NCBI GenBank assembly: GCA_040880025.1
Contig: JBBDJD010000022.1
Location: 186,001 to 250,000 of the forward strand
From: RCIO01 sp040880025
GTDB taxonomy: Bacteria; Pseudomonadota; Alphaproteobacteria; Rhizobiales; Rhizobiaceae
Direction of reading: 5' to 3'
Length of the DNA stretch: 64,000 nt
Both the position numbers and the translations under genes were made by a program. Every line of letters begins with the position of its first letter. The first letter of the stretch is position 1. Positions 8,865 to 17,151 of this stretch are shown here, one piece after another. The notes below the pieces were generated by a model that had not been told where the DNA came from, did not search any database, and worked only from the letters and a program-made list of their open reading frames with translations.

Positions 8865-9749
8865 ATGCGCAGCGCTATTCTCCCGCGCACGGACGCCGCA
8901 ACCGGCGTTGTTGCCGGCAACCTGCGTTTTGGCGAGGCACTCGAGCAAGGTCTGCCGCTTGGGCGGATCGGATCGCTTGAGGTCAAGCTTGCTCGCACAT
9001 CGGCCGAAATCGCCGCGGCCCAGCAAGTGCGCTACAGCGTGTTTCACGAGGAGCTTGGCGCCCAATCCACCGCGGCGGAGGCATTCGACAGGCGCGACGC
9101 CGACCGCTTCGACGACATTTGCGACCACCTGCTGGTTATCGACACCACGCTTGCCGGGCCGGAGCTCAGTCGTGTGGTGGGCACCTACAGGCTGCTACGT
9201 GACGAACTGGCCTACGCCTCGGGCGGATTTTACTCCAGCGACGAGTTCGAGCTGGACAGGCTGGTTGTGCGCCAGCGCGGCCGGCGCTTTCTCGAGCTCG
9301 GCCGCTCCTGCGTGCTGCCCGCATACCGCTCCAAACGCACCATCGAGGTGCTGTGGCAGGGAATCTGGGTCTACATCAGCCATCACGACATCGACGTGAT
9401 GGTCGGCTGCGCCTCGTTCCACGGCACGGTGCCGGCCGCGCATGCCGAGGCGCTGTCGTTCCTGGCCCACAACTGCCGCCCGGCACCCGAATGGGACGTG
9501 AAGGCGGTGCCCGCCCGCCATGTCTCGATGGATATCATGCCCCCGGAGGCGATCGATATCCGCTCCGCGCTTGCCGCCATGCCGCCGCTCATCAAGGGCT
9601 ATCTGAGGGTTGGAGCCAAGGTCGGGGACGGCTGCGTGATCGATCGTGATTTCGGCACCACCGATGTCTTCATGATCCTGCGCACCGAATCGATCTCGCC
9701 GCGCTACGTCAACTATTACGGCGCCGAGGCCGAACGATTCCTGGCCTGA
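8865..9749 (+). CDS. olsB: OlsB-like ornithine N-acyltransferase (ornithine lipid synthesis)
   Basis: 294 residues. The ATG at 8865 is chosen over one at 8832 because GAGGAG lies 8 bases upstream. GNAT-like features are the QQVRYSVFHEELG, DHLLVID, VVGTYRLLRDE and FLELGRSCVLPAYRSK motifs of OlsB/hemolysin-family acyltransferases. OlsB transfers a 3-hydroxyacyl group from ACP to ornithine, giving lyso-ornithine lipid. The partner acyltransferase OlsA is not adjacent. Ornithine lipids replace phospholipids under phosphate limitation in rhizobia. Specificity for ornithine is inferred from family resemblance. Confidence 0.82.
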   Translation: MRSAILPRTDAATGVVAGNLRFGEALEQGLPLGRIGSLEVKLARTSAEIAAAQQVRYSVFHEELGAQSTAAEAFDRRDADRFDDICDHLLVIDTTLAGPELSRVVGTYRLLRDELAYASGGFYSSDEFELDRLVVRQRGRRFLELGRSCVLPAYRSKRTIEVLWQGIWVYISHHDIDVMVGCASFHGTVPAAHAEALSFLAHNCRPAPEWDVKAVPARHVSMDIMPPEAIDIRSALAAMPPLIKGYLRVGAKVGDGCVIDRDFGTTDVFMILRTESISPRYVNYYGAEAERFLA

Positions 9750-9818
9750 GTCTTCCGCCTGTCAGGAGCCTGCGCAGCCGCGATTGCGGCGCGCGTGTTC
9801 AGCCGCCATTCTGCCCGC

Positions 9819-10163
9819 ATGACGGATGATTTCGTTTTCGCCTTCGAACGCTTGAAGAAGGCCGGTGCGGGCCTTCCCGAGGTCGAGGCATCGACCTGGC
9901 ACGGCACACCGTCGCTCAAGGTGCGCGGCAAGAGTTTCTGCCGGGTCAAGGATCCCGACACGGTGGTCGTGATGGTCTCTCTGGAAGAAAAGGAGATGCT
10001 CCTCGAGGCAGCACCCGACATCTATTTCGAGACCGATCACTACAAGGGTTATTCGGCCATGCTGGTGCGCATCCGCATCATTTCAGACGAGGAACTGGCG
10101 CATCGGTTGAAACAGGCATGGCTGCTCAAGGCGCCAAAGGCATTGGCGACGAAGCTCGCCTAG
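9819..10163 (+). CDS. MmcQ/YjbR-family protein
   Basis: 114 residues, starting at MTDDFVFAFERLKKAG. The family hallmark WHGTPSLKVRGKSFCRV is followed by VVMVSLEEKEMLLEAAPDIYFETDHYKGYSAMLVRI. YjbR proteins have a CyaY-like double-wing fold often annotated as DNA-binding. No biochemical role is firmly assigned. It stands alone, ending 7 bases before the convergent EEP-family gene, with no obvious terminator between. Confidence 0.82.
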   Translation: MTDDFVFAFERLKKAGAGLPEVEASTWHGTPSLKVRGKSFCRVKDPDTVVVMVSLEEKEMLLEAAPDIYFETDHYKGYSAMLVRIRIISDEELAHRLKQAWLLKAPKALATKLA

Positions 10164-10169
10164 GGAGTT

Positions 10170-11258
10170 TCAGCCTTCCCAGTTCGTGCCGATAGGTTTT
10201 TCCTTCCGCTCTCTCGCCTGGTCTGCCAGGTCGCGGGCGCGGCTCATGTCGGCCTCGTCCGCTTCTTCGGGTTTTGTCTCTGCCTTTCCATCCGGGCAAA
10301 GCACCATGTCGAACATAACGGGGAAATGATCCGAGCCGCAGGCGGGCAACCGCTCCATTGCCTTGAGACGGAATTGCGGAGAGTGAAAGAGATGGTCGAG
10401 CGGCCAACGCATGACCGGGAAGCGGGCATCGAAGGTAGAGAAGACCTTGCGCCCGATCCGCGGGTCGAGCAGGCGGCTCACGCGCCGAAACCGGTGAGTG
10501 GTGCCTGACCAGGCGACATCGTTGAGGTCGCCTGTCACGAGAACCGGCAAATTTTCGGCGCGGACCTTCAAAGCGACCAGCGCCGTTTCGCCGTCGCGGC
10601 CTTCCGATCCGTGATGCGGAACCGGCGGCTCCGGATGGATGGCGTAAAGCCGGAAGTCGAAACCGGCCTGCTCCAGGTGCACGGTGGTGATAATCGACAG
10701 GACTCCATCCGTGAGCAGGCAATCCACCGAGGTGTCCGACAGCCGAAACCTGGACGCCAGGATCATCCCGTAGGAATTGTCCTGCGGCCGGGCGACGACC
10801 TCCGGATACCGTTCGAGCACGCCCGACAGCGCATTCCGCCACCCCTCGTCGACCTCCATCAACACGACGATGTCGGGATCGTGTTGTTCGAGTTCGGCTA
10901 TCAACCGTCCGTACTGGCGGTTGGACATCTTGACGTTGCTGGTGACCAGCCGGAACGGCCTGCCGTGGTCCCGCGCCGGATCGTATCGCGCCGACTGTTT
11001 TCGCCACAGCGGCGTGAACCGCAGCACGTGGACCGCCTGGATCGCGGCGACCGCGGCAAATGCGGTTGCCAGGGCAGCCGACGCAAGGCTGCCGTCATTC
11101 CACACCACCGCTGCAATGCAGGCCGCCAGCGCGATCACGAGGACCTGCTGGCGGGGAAAGTCGCCAATCCGCACAAGCCCGTGAGACAACGGCAGCATCG
11201 GAAGCAGGGTGGCCGCCATGAGCAGGACCGCCAAAGTGCCTGCCAGGATCGTCATCAC
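10170..11258 (-). CDS. Membrane-anchored endonuclease/exonuclease/phosphatase-family protein
   Basis: 362 residues. About three hydrophobic segments fill residues 1-85, then an EEP (DNase I-like) domain: TSNVKMSNRQYGRLIAELEQ, DPDIVVLMEVDEGW (metal-binding Glu), VLVTGDLNDVAWSGTTHRFR (catalytic Asp-Leu-Asn) and a terminal GSDHFPVMFDM (Asp-His). All core catalytic residues are visible. Substrate may be a phosphoester lipid, nucleic acid or nucleotide. The membrane anchor argues for an envelope substrate, but that is inference. A charged Glu/Lys-rich C-terminal tail follows the catalytic domain. Confidence 0.85.
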   Translation of the reverse strand: MMTILAGTLAVLLMAATLLPMLPLSHGLVRIGDFPRQQVLVIALAACIAAVVWNDGSLASAALATAFAAVAAIQAVHVLRFTPLWRKQSARYDPARDHGRPFRLVTSNVKMSNRQYGRLIAELEQHDPDIVVLMEVDEGWRNALSGVLERYPEVVARPQDNSYGMILASRFRLSDTSVDCLLTDGVLSIITTVHLEQAGFDFRLYAIHPEPPVPHHGSEGRDGETALVALKVRAENLPVLVTGDLNDVAWSGTTHRFRRVSRLLDPRIGRKVFSTFDARFPVMRWPLDHLFHSPQFRLKAMERLPACGSDHFPVMFDMVLCPDGKAETKPEEADEADMSRARDLADQARERKEKPIGTNWEG

Positions 11259-11362
11259 ATGCTCCGTCGGTTTGCCGTCCCCAGCAACACTTCAGACAGG
11301 AATGGCCGGAACCGGTTCAGGTTCCCGCATCGTAGGCCGCGTTCACCACCGCGTAGCAAGCC

Positions 11363-11806
11363 TCAGAGCTTGCCGGAAATCACATAGCGCAGCGCCCGCG
11401 CCACCTCTTGCGGGCTGCGCGCCACTGAGTTGGCCGCCGCGTCGACCTCCTTCAGCGCATGGTCGAATTCGGCCGGATGCAGGACGATGACCGGCTTGCC
11501 GAGCGCGGCCGCATAGCCGGCGTCGAAGGCCGCGTTCCACTGCCGGTATTTTTCGCCGAAGCAGACGACGAGGACGTCGGCGCGCTCAAGACCGGTCCGC
11601 GTGCGCACTGCGTTCAAAAGCGCGCCCTTGCGGTCGTGCCAGAACTTGTCGTCCTCGGCGCCGAATATCTCCACCCCGCAATCGTCCGACGCATCATGGT
11701 CGGTGACCGGACCGTACCATTCGATGTCGAGCCCCTTGCAGGCGCCAATGATGGGTTCGCGCCAGTCGGTGTGGATTTCTCCCGCCAGGTAGACGTTGAG
11801 CTGCAT
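11363..11806 (-). CDS. YtoQ-like protein (nucleoside 2-deoxyribosyltransferase fold)
   Basis: 147 residues from MQLNVYLAGEIHTDWR; an in-frame ATG at 11818 adds four. LNVYLAGEIHTDWREPI and DVLVVCFGEKYRQWNAAFDAGYAAALGKPVIVLHP match the YtoQ family, whose fold resembles nucleoside 2-deoxyribosyltransferases. The usual nucleophilic Glu position cannot be assigned with certainty. Function unknown. It lies between the EEP gene and maeB, all on the minus strand but with gaps near 100 bases, so co-transcription is uncertain. Confidence 0.78.
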   Translation of the reverse strand: MQLNVYLAGEIHTDWREPIIGACKGLDIEWYGPVTDHDASDDCGVEIFGAEDDKFWHDRKGALLNAVRTRTGLERADVLVVCFGEKYRQWNAAFDAGYAAALGKPVIVLHPAEFDHALKEVDAAANSVARSPQEVARALRYVISGKL

Positions 11807-11905
11807 CGGTATTCTCACCTTCGGTTCGTGTGAATGATCCGGGGGCGGATGCCGTCAATCATGACTGCCCGACGTGACGAGGCCGGAACGTCCATTGGCT
11901 ACCCC

Positions 11906-14191
11906 TCACGTGCCCGCATTGTAGGCCGAGATCGCCGCCATGTTGACGATGTCGCTGTCCTTGGCGTTGAGCGAGACGATCTGCACCGGCTTGTTGAGGC
12001 CGACGAGCAGCGGGCCGATCACGGTCGAGCCGCCCAGTTCCTGCAGCATCTTTGTCGAGATCGAGGCAGAGTGGAACGCCGGCATCACGAGCACATTGGC
12101 CGGCCCCGACAGCCGGCAGAAAGGATACTGCTTCAGCAGGCGCGGGTTGAGCGCCACGTCGGCGGCCATGTCGCCGTCATATTCGAAATCGACCCGGCGC
12201 CGGTCGAGTATCTTCACCGCTTCCTGCACCCGCTCCGAGCGCTCGCCTTGCGGATGGCCGAAGGTGGAGTAGGCAAGCAGCGCCACGCGCGGCTCATAGC
12301 CCATGCGCCGCGCAAAGCCCGCGACTTCCTCGGCGATGTCGGCGATCTGCTCCGAATTGGGCATGTCGTGGACGGCAGTGTCGGCCACCAGCACGGTGCG
12401 CCCGCGGCACAGCGCGATCGACACGCCGATGACCCGGTGACCGGGCTTGGCGTCGATGACGCGGCGGATGTCTTCGAGCGCGGTCGAATAGTTGCGGGTG
12501 ACGCCGGTGACCACGCCGTCCGCGTCGCCCAGCGCCAGCATGCAGGCGGCGAAGTGGTTGCGGTCGTTGTTGATCAGCCGCTGGCAGTCGCGGAAGAGAT
12601 AGCCTTTTCGCTGCAGCCGCTCGTAGAGATGGTCGGCATAGATCTGGTTGCGGCGCGACAGGCGCGCGTTGATGATCTCGATGCCCGGCTTGTCGAGATC
12701 GACGCCGGCGTTGCGGGCCGTCTCCTTGATCTGCTCGTCTCGGCCGACAAGAATGGCCGTGCCGAGCTTCTGGTTCACGTAGGAAACCGCGGCGCGCATC
12801 ACCTGCTCTTCCTCGCCTTCGGCGAAGACGATGCGCTTCGGCTGGCGGCGCACGCGATCGTAGATGCGTTGCAGGGTGGAGGCGATCGGATCGCGCCGGG
12901 CCGAAAGCTCCTGCGCGTATTTCTCGAAATCGAGGATCGGCCGCCGCGCGACGCCCGAATCCATCGCCGCCTTGGCGACCGCGACGGGAATTGCCGAAAT
13001 CAGCCGGGGATCGAACGGAACCGGGATGATGTAGTTGGCGCCGAATTTCGGCCGGTTGCCCTGATAGGCGGCGGCCACGTCGTCGGGCACGTCCTGTCTG
13101 GCGAGCGCTGCCAGCGCCTCGGCCGCCGCCACCTTCATCGCCTCGTTGATGGTGGTCGCCCTCACATCCAGCGCGCCGCGGAAGATGTAGGGAAAGCCAA
13201 GCACGTTGTTGACCTGGTTCGGATAGTCCGAGCGGCCCGTCGCCATGATGGCGTCGGTGCGGATTTCGGCGACCTCCTCCGGCGTGATCTCCGGGTCGGG
13301 ATTGGCCATGGCGAAAATGATCGGGTTCTTGGCCATCGATTGCACCATGGCGGTTGTCAGCGCTCCCTTGGCGGACAGGCCGAAGACCACGTCGGCGCCG
13401 TCCAGCGCGTCGGCGAGCGTGCGGGCATCGGTCTTCGCCGCGTGACCCGACTTCCACTGGTTCATGCCTTCCTTGCGACCCTGATAGATGACCCCCTTGG
13501 TGTCGCACAGGATGACGTTTTCGGGCGGCATGCCCATCGCCTTGATGAGTTCGATGCAGGCTATGCCGGCCGCCCCCGCGCCGTTGCACACCAGCTTCGT
13601 CGTCTTGATGTCGCGGCCGGTGACTTCCAGGGCGTTGATCAGGCCGGCGGCGGCGATGATCGCTGTTCCGTGCTGATCGTCATGGAAGACCGGGATGTCC
13701 ATGATCTCGCGAAGCTGCTGCTCAATGATGAAGCACTCCGGCGCCTTGATATCCTCCAGATTGATGCCGCCGAAAGAGGGGCCGAGCAGCTTGACGCAAT
13801 TGATGAATTCGTCCGCGTCCTCCGTATCGACTTCCAGATCGATGGAATCGACATCGGCGAAACGCTTGAACAGCACTGCCTTGCCCTCCATCACCGGCTT
13901 CGAGGCCAACGCGCCGAGATTGCCGAGGCCGAGGATCGCCGTGCCGTTGGAAATGACGGCGACCAGATTGCCGCGCGTGGTGTAGTCGAAGGCGCGGCTG
14001 GGATCTTCGGCGATCGCCATCACCGGAACCGCGACGCCGGGCGAATAGGCGAGCGACAGGTCGCGCTGTGTCGCCATCGGCTTCGTCGGATTGATTTCCA
14101 ACTTGCCGGGACGGCCGGATGAGTGGAATTCGAGTGCTTCCTCGGGGCTGATCTGAGGTCCGGACGGGTCCTTGATGTCTTTCGCGGGCAT
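11906..14191 (-). CDS. maeB: NADP-dependent malic enzyme with C-terminal phosphotransacetylase-like domain
   Basis: 761 residues from MPAKDIKDPSGPQ, a length like rhizobial Tme (764). A longer in-frame start at 14281 would overlap the promoter shared with mutS. It decarboxylates malate to pyruvate, yielding NADPH. The malic domain shows AYSPGVAVP, FHDDQHGTAII, the Rossmann segment VCNGAGAAGIACIELIKAMG and MANPDPEITPEE. The C-terminal half (from about 440) is the PTA-like module (PKRIVFAEGEEEQVMRA...), usually regulatory for acetyl-CoA. An AGGAAA ribosome-binding-like sequence precedes the ATG. It is divergent from mutS. Confidence 0.93.
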   Translation of the reverse strand: MPAKDIKDPSGPQISPEEALEFHSSGRPGKLEINPTKPMATQRDLSLAYSPGVAVPVMAIAEDPSRAFDYTTRGNLVAVISNGTAILGLGNLGALASKPVMEGKAVLFKRFADVDSIDLEVDTEDADEFINCVKLLGPSFGGINLEDIKAPECFIIEQQLREIMDIPVFHDDQHGTAIIAAAGLINALEVTGRDIKTTKLVCNGAGAAGIACIELIKAMGMPPENVILCDTKGVIYQGRKEGMNQWKSGHAAKTDARTLADALDGADVVFGLSAKGALTTAMVQSMAKNPIIFAMANPDPEITPEEVAEIRTDAIMATGRSDYPNQVNNVLGFPYIFRGALDVRATTINEAMKVAAAEALAALARQDVPDDVAAAYQGNRPKFGANYIIPVPFDPRLISAIPVAVAKAAMDSGVARRPILDFEKYAQELSARRDPIASTLQRIYDRVRRQPKRIVFAEGEEEQVMRAAVSYVNQKLGTAILVGRDEQIKETARNAGVDLDKPGIEIINARLSRRNQIYADHLYERLQRKGYLFRDCQRLINNDRNHFAACMLALGDADGVVTGVTRNYSTALEDIRRVIDAKPGHRVIGVSIALCRGRTVLVADTAVHDMPNSEQIADIAEEVAGFARRMGYEPRVALLAYSTFGHPQGERSERVQEAVKILDRRRVDFEYDGDMAADVALNPRLLKQYPFCRLSGPANVLVMPAFHSASISTKMLQELGGSTVIGPLLVGLNKPVQIVSLNAKDSDIVNMAAISAYNAGT

Positions 14192-14332
14192 GGCTGCTGG
14201 CGTTTCCTGAGTATGTTGTGGTCGTCTTTTTGTGGAGGTTTGTGCGGTAACCGGCATTAACGCTACACTTTCGGTCGCCAAACCGCCAAGCAGGAAAGTA
14301 TTCAGACCGTTAACCGGGGAAGCCGCACGTCC

Positions 14333-17056
14333 GTGAACGACGAAACGCCCATCGATACGTCAAAGGCCAGCGCCGCGGCAGCGCCGCTGTCGGCTGCCGG
14401 CGCGACGCCGATGATGGAGCAATATATCGAGATCAAGTCCGCCAACCCGGACTCGCTGCTGTTCTACCGGATGGGCGATTTCTACGAGCTGTTCTTCCAG
14501 GACGCGGAGGTGGCGAGCCGCACGCTCGGCATAGCGCTGACCAAACGCGGCAAGCATCAGGGTGAGGACATCCCGATGTGCGGCGTGCCGGTGCATGCGG
14601 CGGATGACTATCTGCAGAAGCTGATATCGGCCGGCCATCGCGTGGCGGTGTGCGAGCAGACCGAGGATCCGGCGGAAGCGAAAAAGCGCGGCTCGAAGTC
14701 CGTGGTGCGCCGCGACGTGGTGCGGCTGGTGACGCCGGGCACCATCACCGAGGACAAGCTGCTCGCGCCGTCGGAAGCCAACACGCTGATGGCGCTGGCA
14801 AGGATAAAGGGCGCGCAGGAGGCGGGCATCGCGCTTGCCTGGATCGATATTTCCACCGGCGCATTCCGCGTCATGCAAAGCGCCTCCGACCGGGTCTTGT
14901 CCGACATTCTGCGCGTCGACCCGCGCGAGCTGATCCTGGCGGACACGGTTTTCGCCGATCCGGAACTGCGGCCGGTCTTCGACGTGCTCGGCCGCGTCGC
15001 GGTGCCCCAGCCGCAGTCGCTGTTCGATTCCGCCCTCGCCGAAAGCCGCATTGCCCGCTTCCTCGATGTTGCGACGACGGAGGGGTTCGGTTCGTTCTCG
15101 CGCGCCGAGCTGGCGGCGATCGCCGCTGCGATCGCTTATGTCGAAAAGACGCAGATCTCGGCCCGCCCGCCGCTGGAGCGTCCGGCGCGCGAGGATGCGG
15201 GCTCGACGCTGTTCATCGACGCCGCCACCCGCGCCAATCTCGAATTGATGCGGACCTTGTCGGGCAGCCGCGAGGGAACGCTGTTTGCGGCGATAGACCG
15301 CACCGTGACCGGCGGTGGAGCGCGGCTTCTGGCCGAGCGGCTGACCGCGCCGCTGACTGATCCGGCCTTGATCAATGCGCGGCTGGATTCGGTCTCGTTC
15401 CTTGTCGGGGAGGTGCAGATGCGCGGCGCTCTGCGCGCCTCGCTGAAGGCCGCGCCGGATATCGCACGTGCGCTGTCGCGGCTTGCACTGGGACGAGGCG
15501 GACCGCGCGACTTGGGCGCGCTTCGGGCAGGTCTGGCGGCCGGCGCTGAAATCGCCGGCCTCATGGGCGCCGCCGAACTGCCGGAGCTGCTGTCGTCCGC
15601 GCTTGCCGATCTCAGGGCCGCACCGGCGGATTTCGCATCTCACCTGGACACCGCGCTTGCCGACGAACTGCCGCTCTTGCGCCGCGACGGCGGCTTCGTG
15701 CGTTCAGGCTACGACGCCGAACTCGACGAAATGCGTGCGCTGCGCGACGAATCGCGCCGCGTGATCGCGGGCATGGAGCGCGACCTGATCGAGGAAACTG
15801 GCATCCGCTCGCTCAAGATCAGGCACAACAATGTTCTGGGCTACTATATCGAGGTCACCGCCAACCATCACGCCACGCTGGCCGGCACGGACGAAGCCAA
15901 GGCGCGCTTCATCCACCGCCAGACCATGGCCAGCGCGATGCGCTTCACCACCACCGGACTGGCCGATCTGGAAACCAAAATCGCCAATGCCGCCGACCGC
16001 GCGCTGGCGATCGAGTTGGGCGTGTTCGACCGTCTCGTCGCCGAAGCGACGGCACACGCCGGGGCGATCAGGAAGGTGGCCGCCGCTCTTGCCGAACTTG
16101 ATGTTGCATCGGCCTTTGCCGTGCTGGCCGAGACGGACAATTATTGCCGCCCGGTGGTCGACGGCAGCCTTACATTCAAGGTGGAAGCCGGCCGCCACCC
16201 GGTCGTCGAACAGGCATTGCGCCGGCAATTGGCCGATCCGTTCGTCGCCAATGATTGCGATTTGTCGCCGGAGGGCGACGCCAAGCAGGGCGCGATCTGG
16301 CTGCTGACCGGGCCGAACATGGGCGGCAAATCGACTTTCCTGCGCCAGAACGCACTGATCGCCGTGCTGGCGCAGGCGGGCTCCCATGTGCCGGCTCAAA
16401 GCGCCCATATCGGCGTTGTCGACCGGCTGTTCAGCCGTGTCGGCGCCTCCGACGATCTGGCGCGCGGCCGCTCGACCTTCATGGTCGAGATGGTCGAGAC
16501 CGCTGCGATCCTCAACCAGGCGGACGAGCGTTCGCTGGTTATCCTTGACGAGATCGGCCGCGGCACCGCGACCTTCGACGGGTTGTCGATCGCCTGGGCG
16601 GCGGTCGAGTTCCTGCACGAGGAGAACCGCTGCCGCGCGATCTTCGCCACCCATTTCCACGAGATGACCGCGCTTGCCGAAAAGCTGCCGCGACTCGCCA
16701 ACGTCACCATGCGGGTCAAGGAATGGGAGGGCGAAGTGGTCTTCCTGCACGAAGTTGCCAGGGGCGCCGCCGACCGATCCTACGGCGTACAGGTGGCGCG
16801 GCTTGCCGGCCTTCCCGCACCGGTGGTGGAACGCGCGCGCGAAGTGCTCAACCTGCTGGAGCAGGGCGAGGTCTCCGGCAAGACCGCCGGCCTCGCCGAT
16901 GATCTGCCGCTGTTCAACGCTGCGGTTAGCCGCGAGCCGGTGAAGCAGGCCGCGCGCGACGAGGTGAAGGAGGCGCTGGCCGACATTAATCCGGACGAAA
17001 TGACGCCGCGCGAGGCGCTGGAGGCGCTCTACCGGCTGAAAACGATCTCGAAATAG
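14333..17056 (+). CDS. mutS: DNA mismatch repair protein MutS
   Basis: 907 residues with a GTG start. The mismatch-recognition motif YRMGDFYELFFQDAE (Phe-X-Glu) is N-terminal. The ATPase has Walker A GPNMGGKSTFLRQ (from residue 660), signature SRVGASDDLARGRSTFMVEM, Walker B VILDEIGRGTATFDG and the terminal ATHFHEMTAL. Length and domain order are standard. The extra N-terminal 27 residues (DETPIDTSKASAAAA) are low-complexity, as in other rhizobial MutS proteins. It stands alone, 95 bases ahead of glnD. Confidence 0.97.
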   Translation: MNDETPIDTSKASAAAAPLSAAGATPMMEQYIEIKSANPDSLLFYRMGDFYELFFQDAEVASRTLGIALTKRGKHQGEDIPMCGVPVHAADDYLQKLISAGHRVAVCEQTEDPAEAKKRGSKSVVRRDVVRLVTPGTITEDKLLAPSEANTLMALARIKGAQEAGIALAWIDISTGAFRVMQSASDRVLSDILRVDPRELILADTVFADPELRPVFDVLGRVAVPQPQSLFDSALAESRIARFLDVATTEGFGSFSRAELAAIAAAIAYVEKTQISARPPLERPAREDAGSTLFIDAATRANLELMRTLSGSREGTLFAAIDRTVTGGGARLLAERLTAPLTDPALINARLDSVSFLVGEVQMRGALRASLKAAPDIARALSRLALGRGGPRDLGALRAGLAAGAEIAGLMGAAELPELLSSALADLRAAPADFASHLDTALADELPLLRRDGGFVRSGYDAELDEMRALRDESRRVIAGMERDLIEETGIRSLKIRHNNVLGYYIEVTANHHATLAGTDEAKARFIHRQTMASAMRFTTTGLADLETKIANAADRALAIELGVFDRLVAEATAHAGAIRKVAAALAELDVASAFAVLAETDNYCRPVVDGSLTFKVEAGRHPVVEQALRRQLADPFVANDCDLSPEGDAKQGAIWLLTGPNMGGKSTFLRQNALIAVLAQAGSHVPAQSAHIGVVDRLFSRVGASDDLARGRSTFMVEMVETAAILNQADERSLVILDEIGRGTATFDGLSIAWAAVEFLHEENRCRAIFATHFHEMTALAEKLPRLANVTMRVKEWEGEVVFLHEVARGAADRSYGVQVARLAGLPAPVVERAREVLNLLEQGEVSGKTAGLADDLPLFNAAVSREPVKQAARDEVKEALADINPDEMTPREALEALYRLKTISK

Positions 17057-17151
17057 CCTTCTCCGTCGCCCATATCGCGTTGCAGAGAATGGCGCTATAG
17101 AACGCGCCGACGAAAGACGGCCCATTTGCTGATTCCCGATTGACCTGACCA

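Noticed and set aside
11834..14122. 762-codon plus-strand open frame opposite maeB
   Set aside because: Antisense shadow of a recognisable malic enzyme; composition (RHRD-rich) is typical of such shadows.
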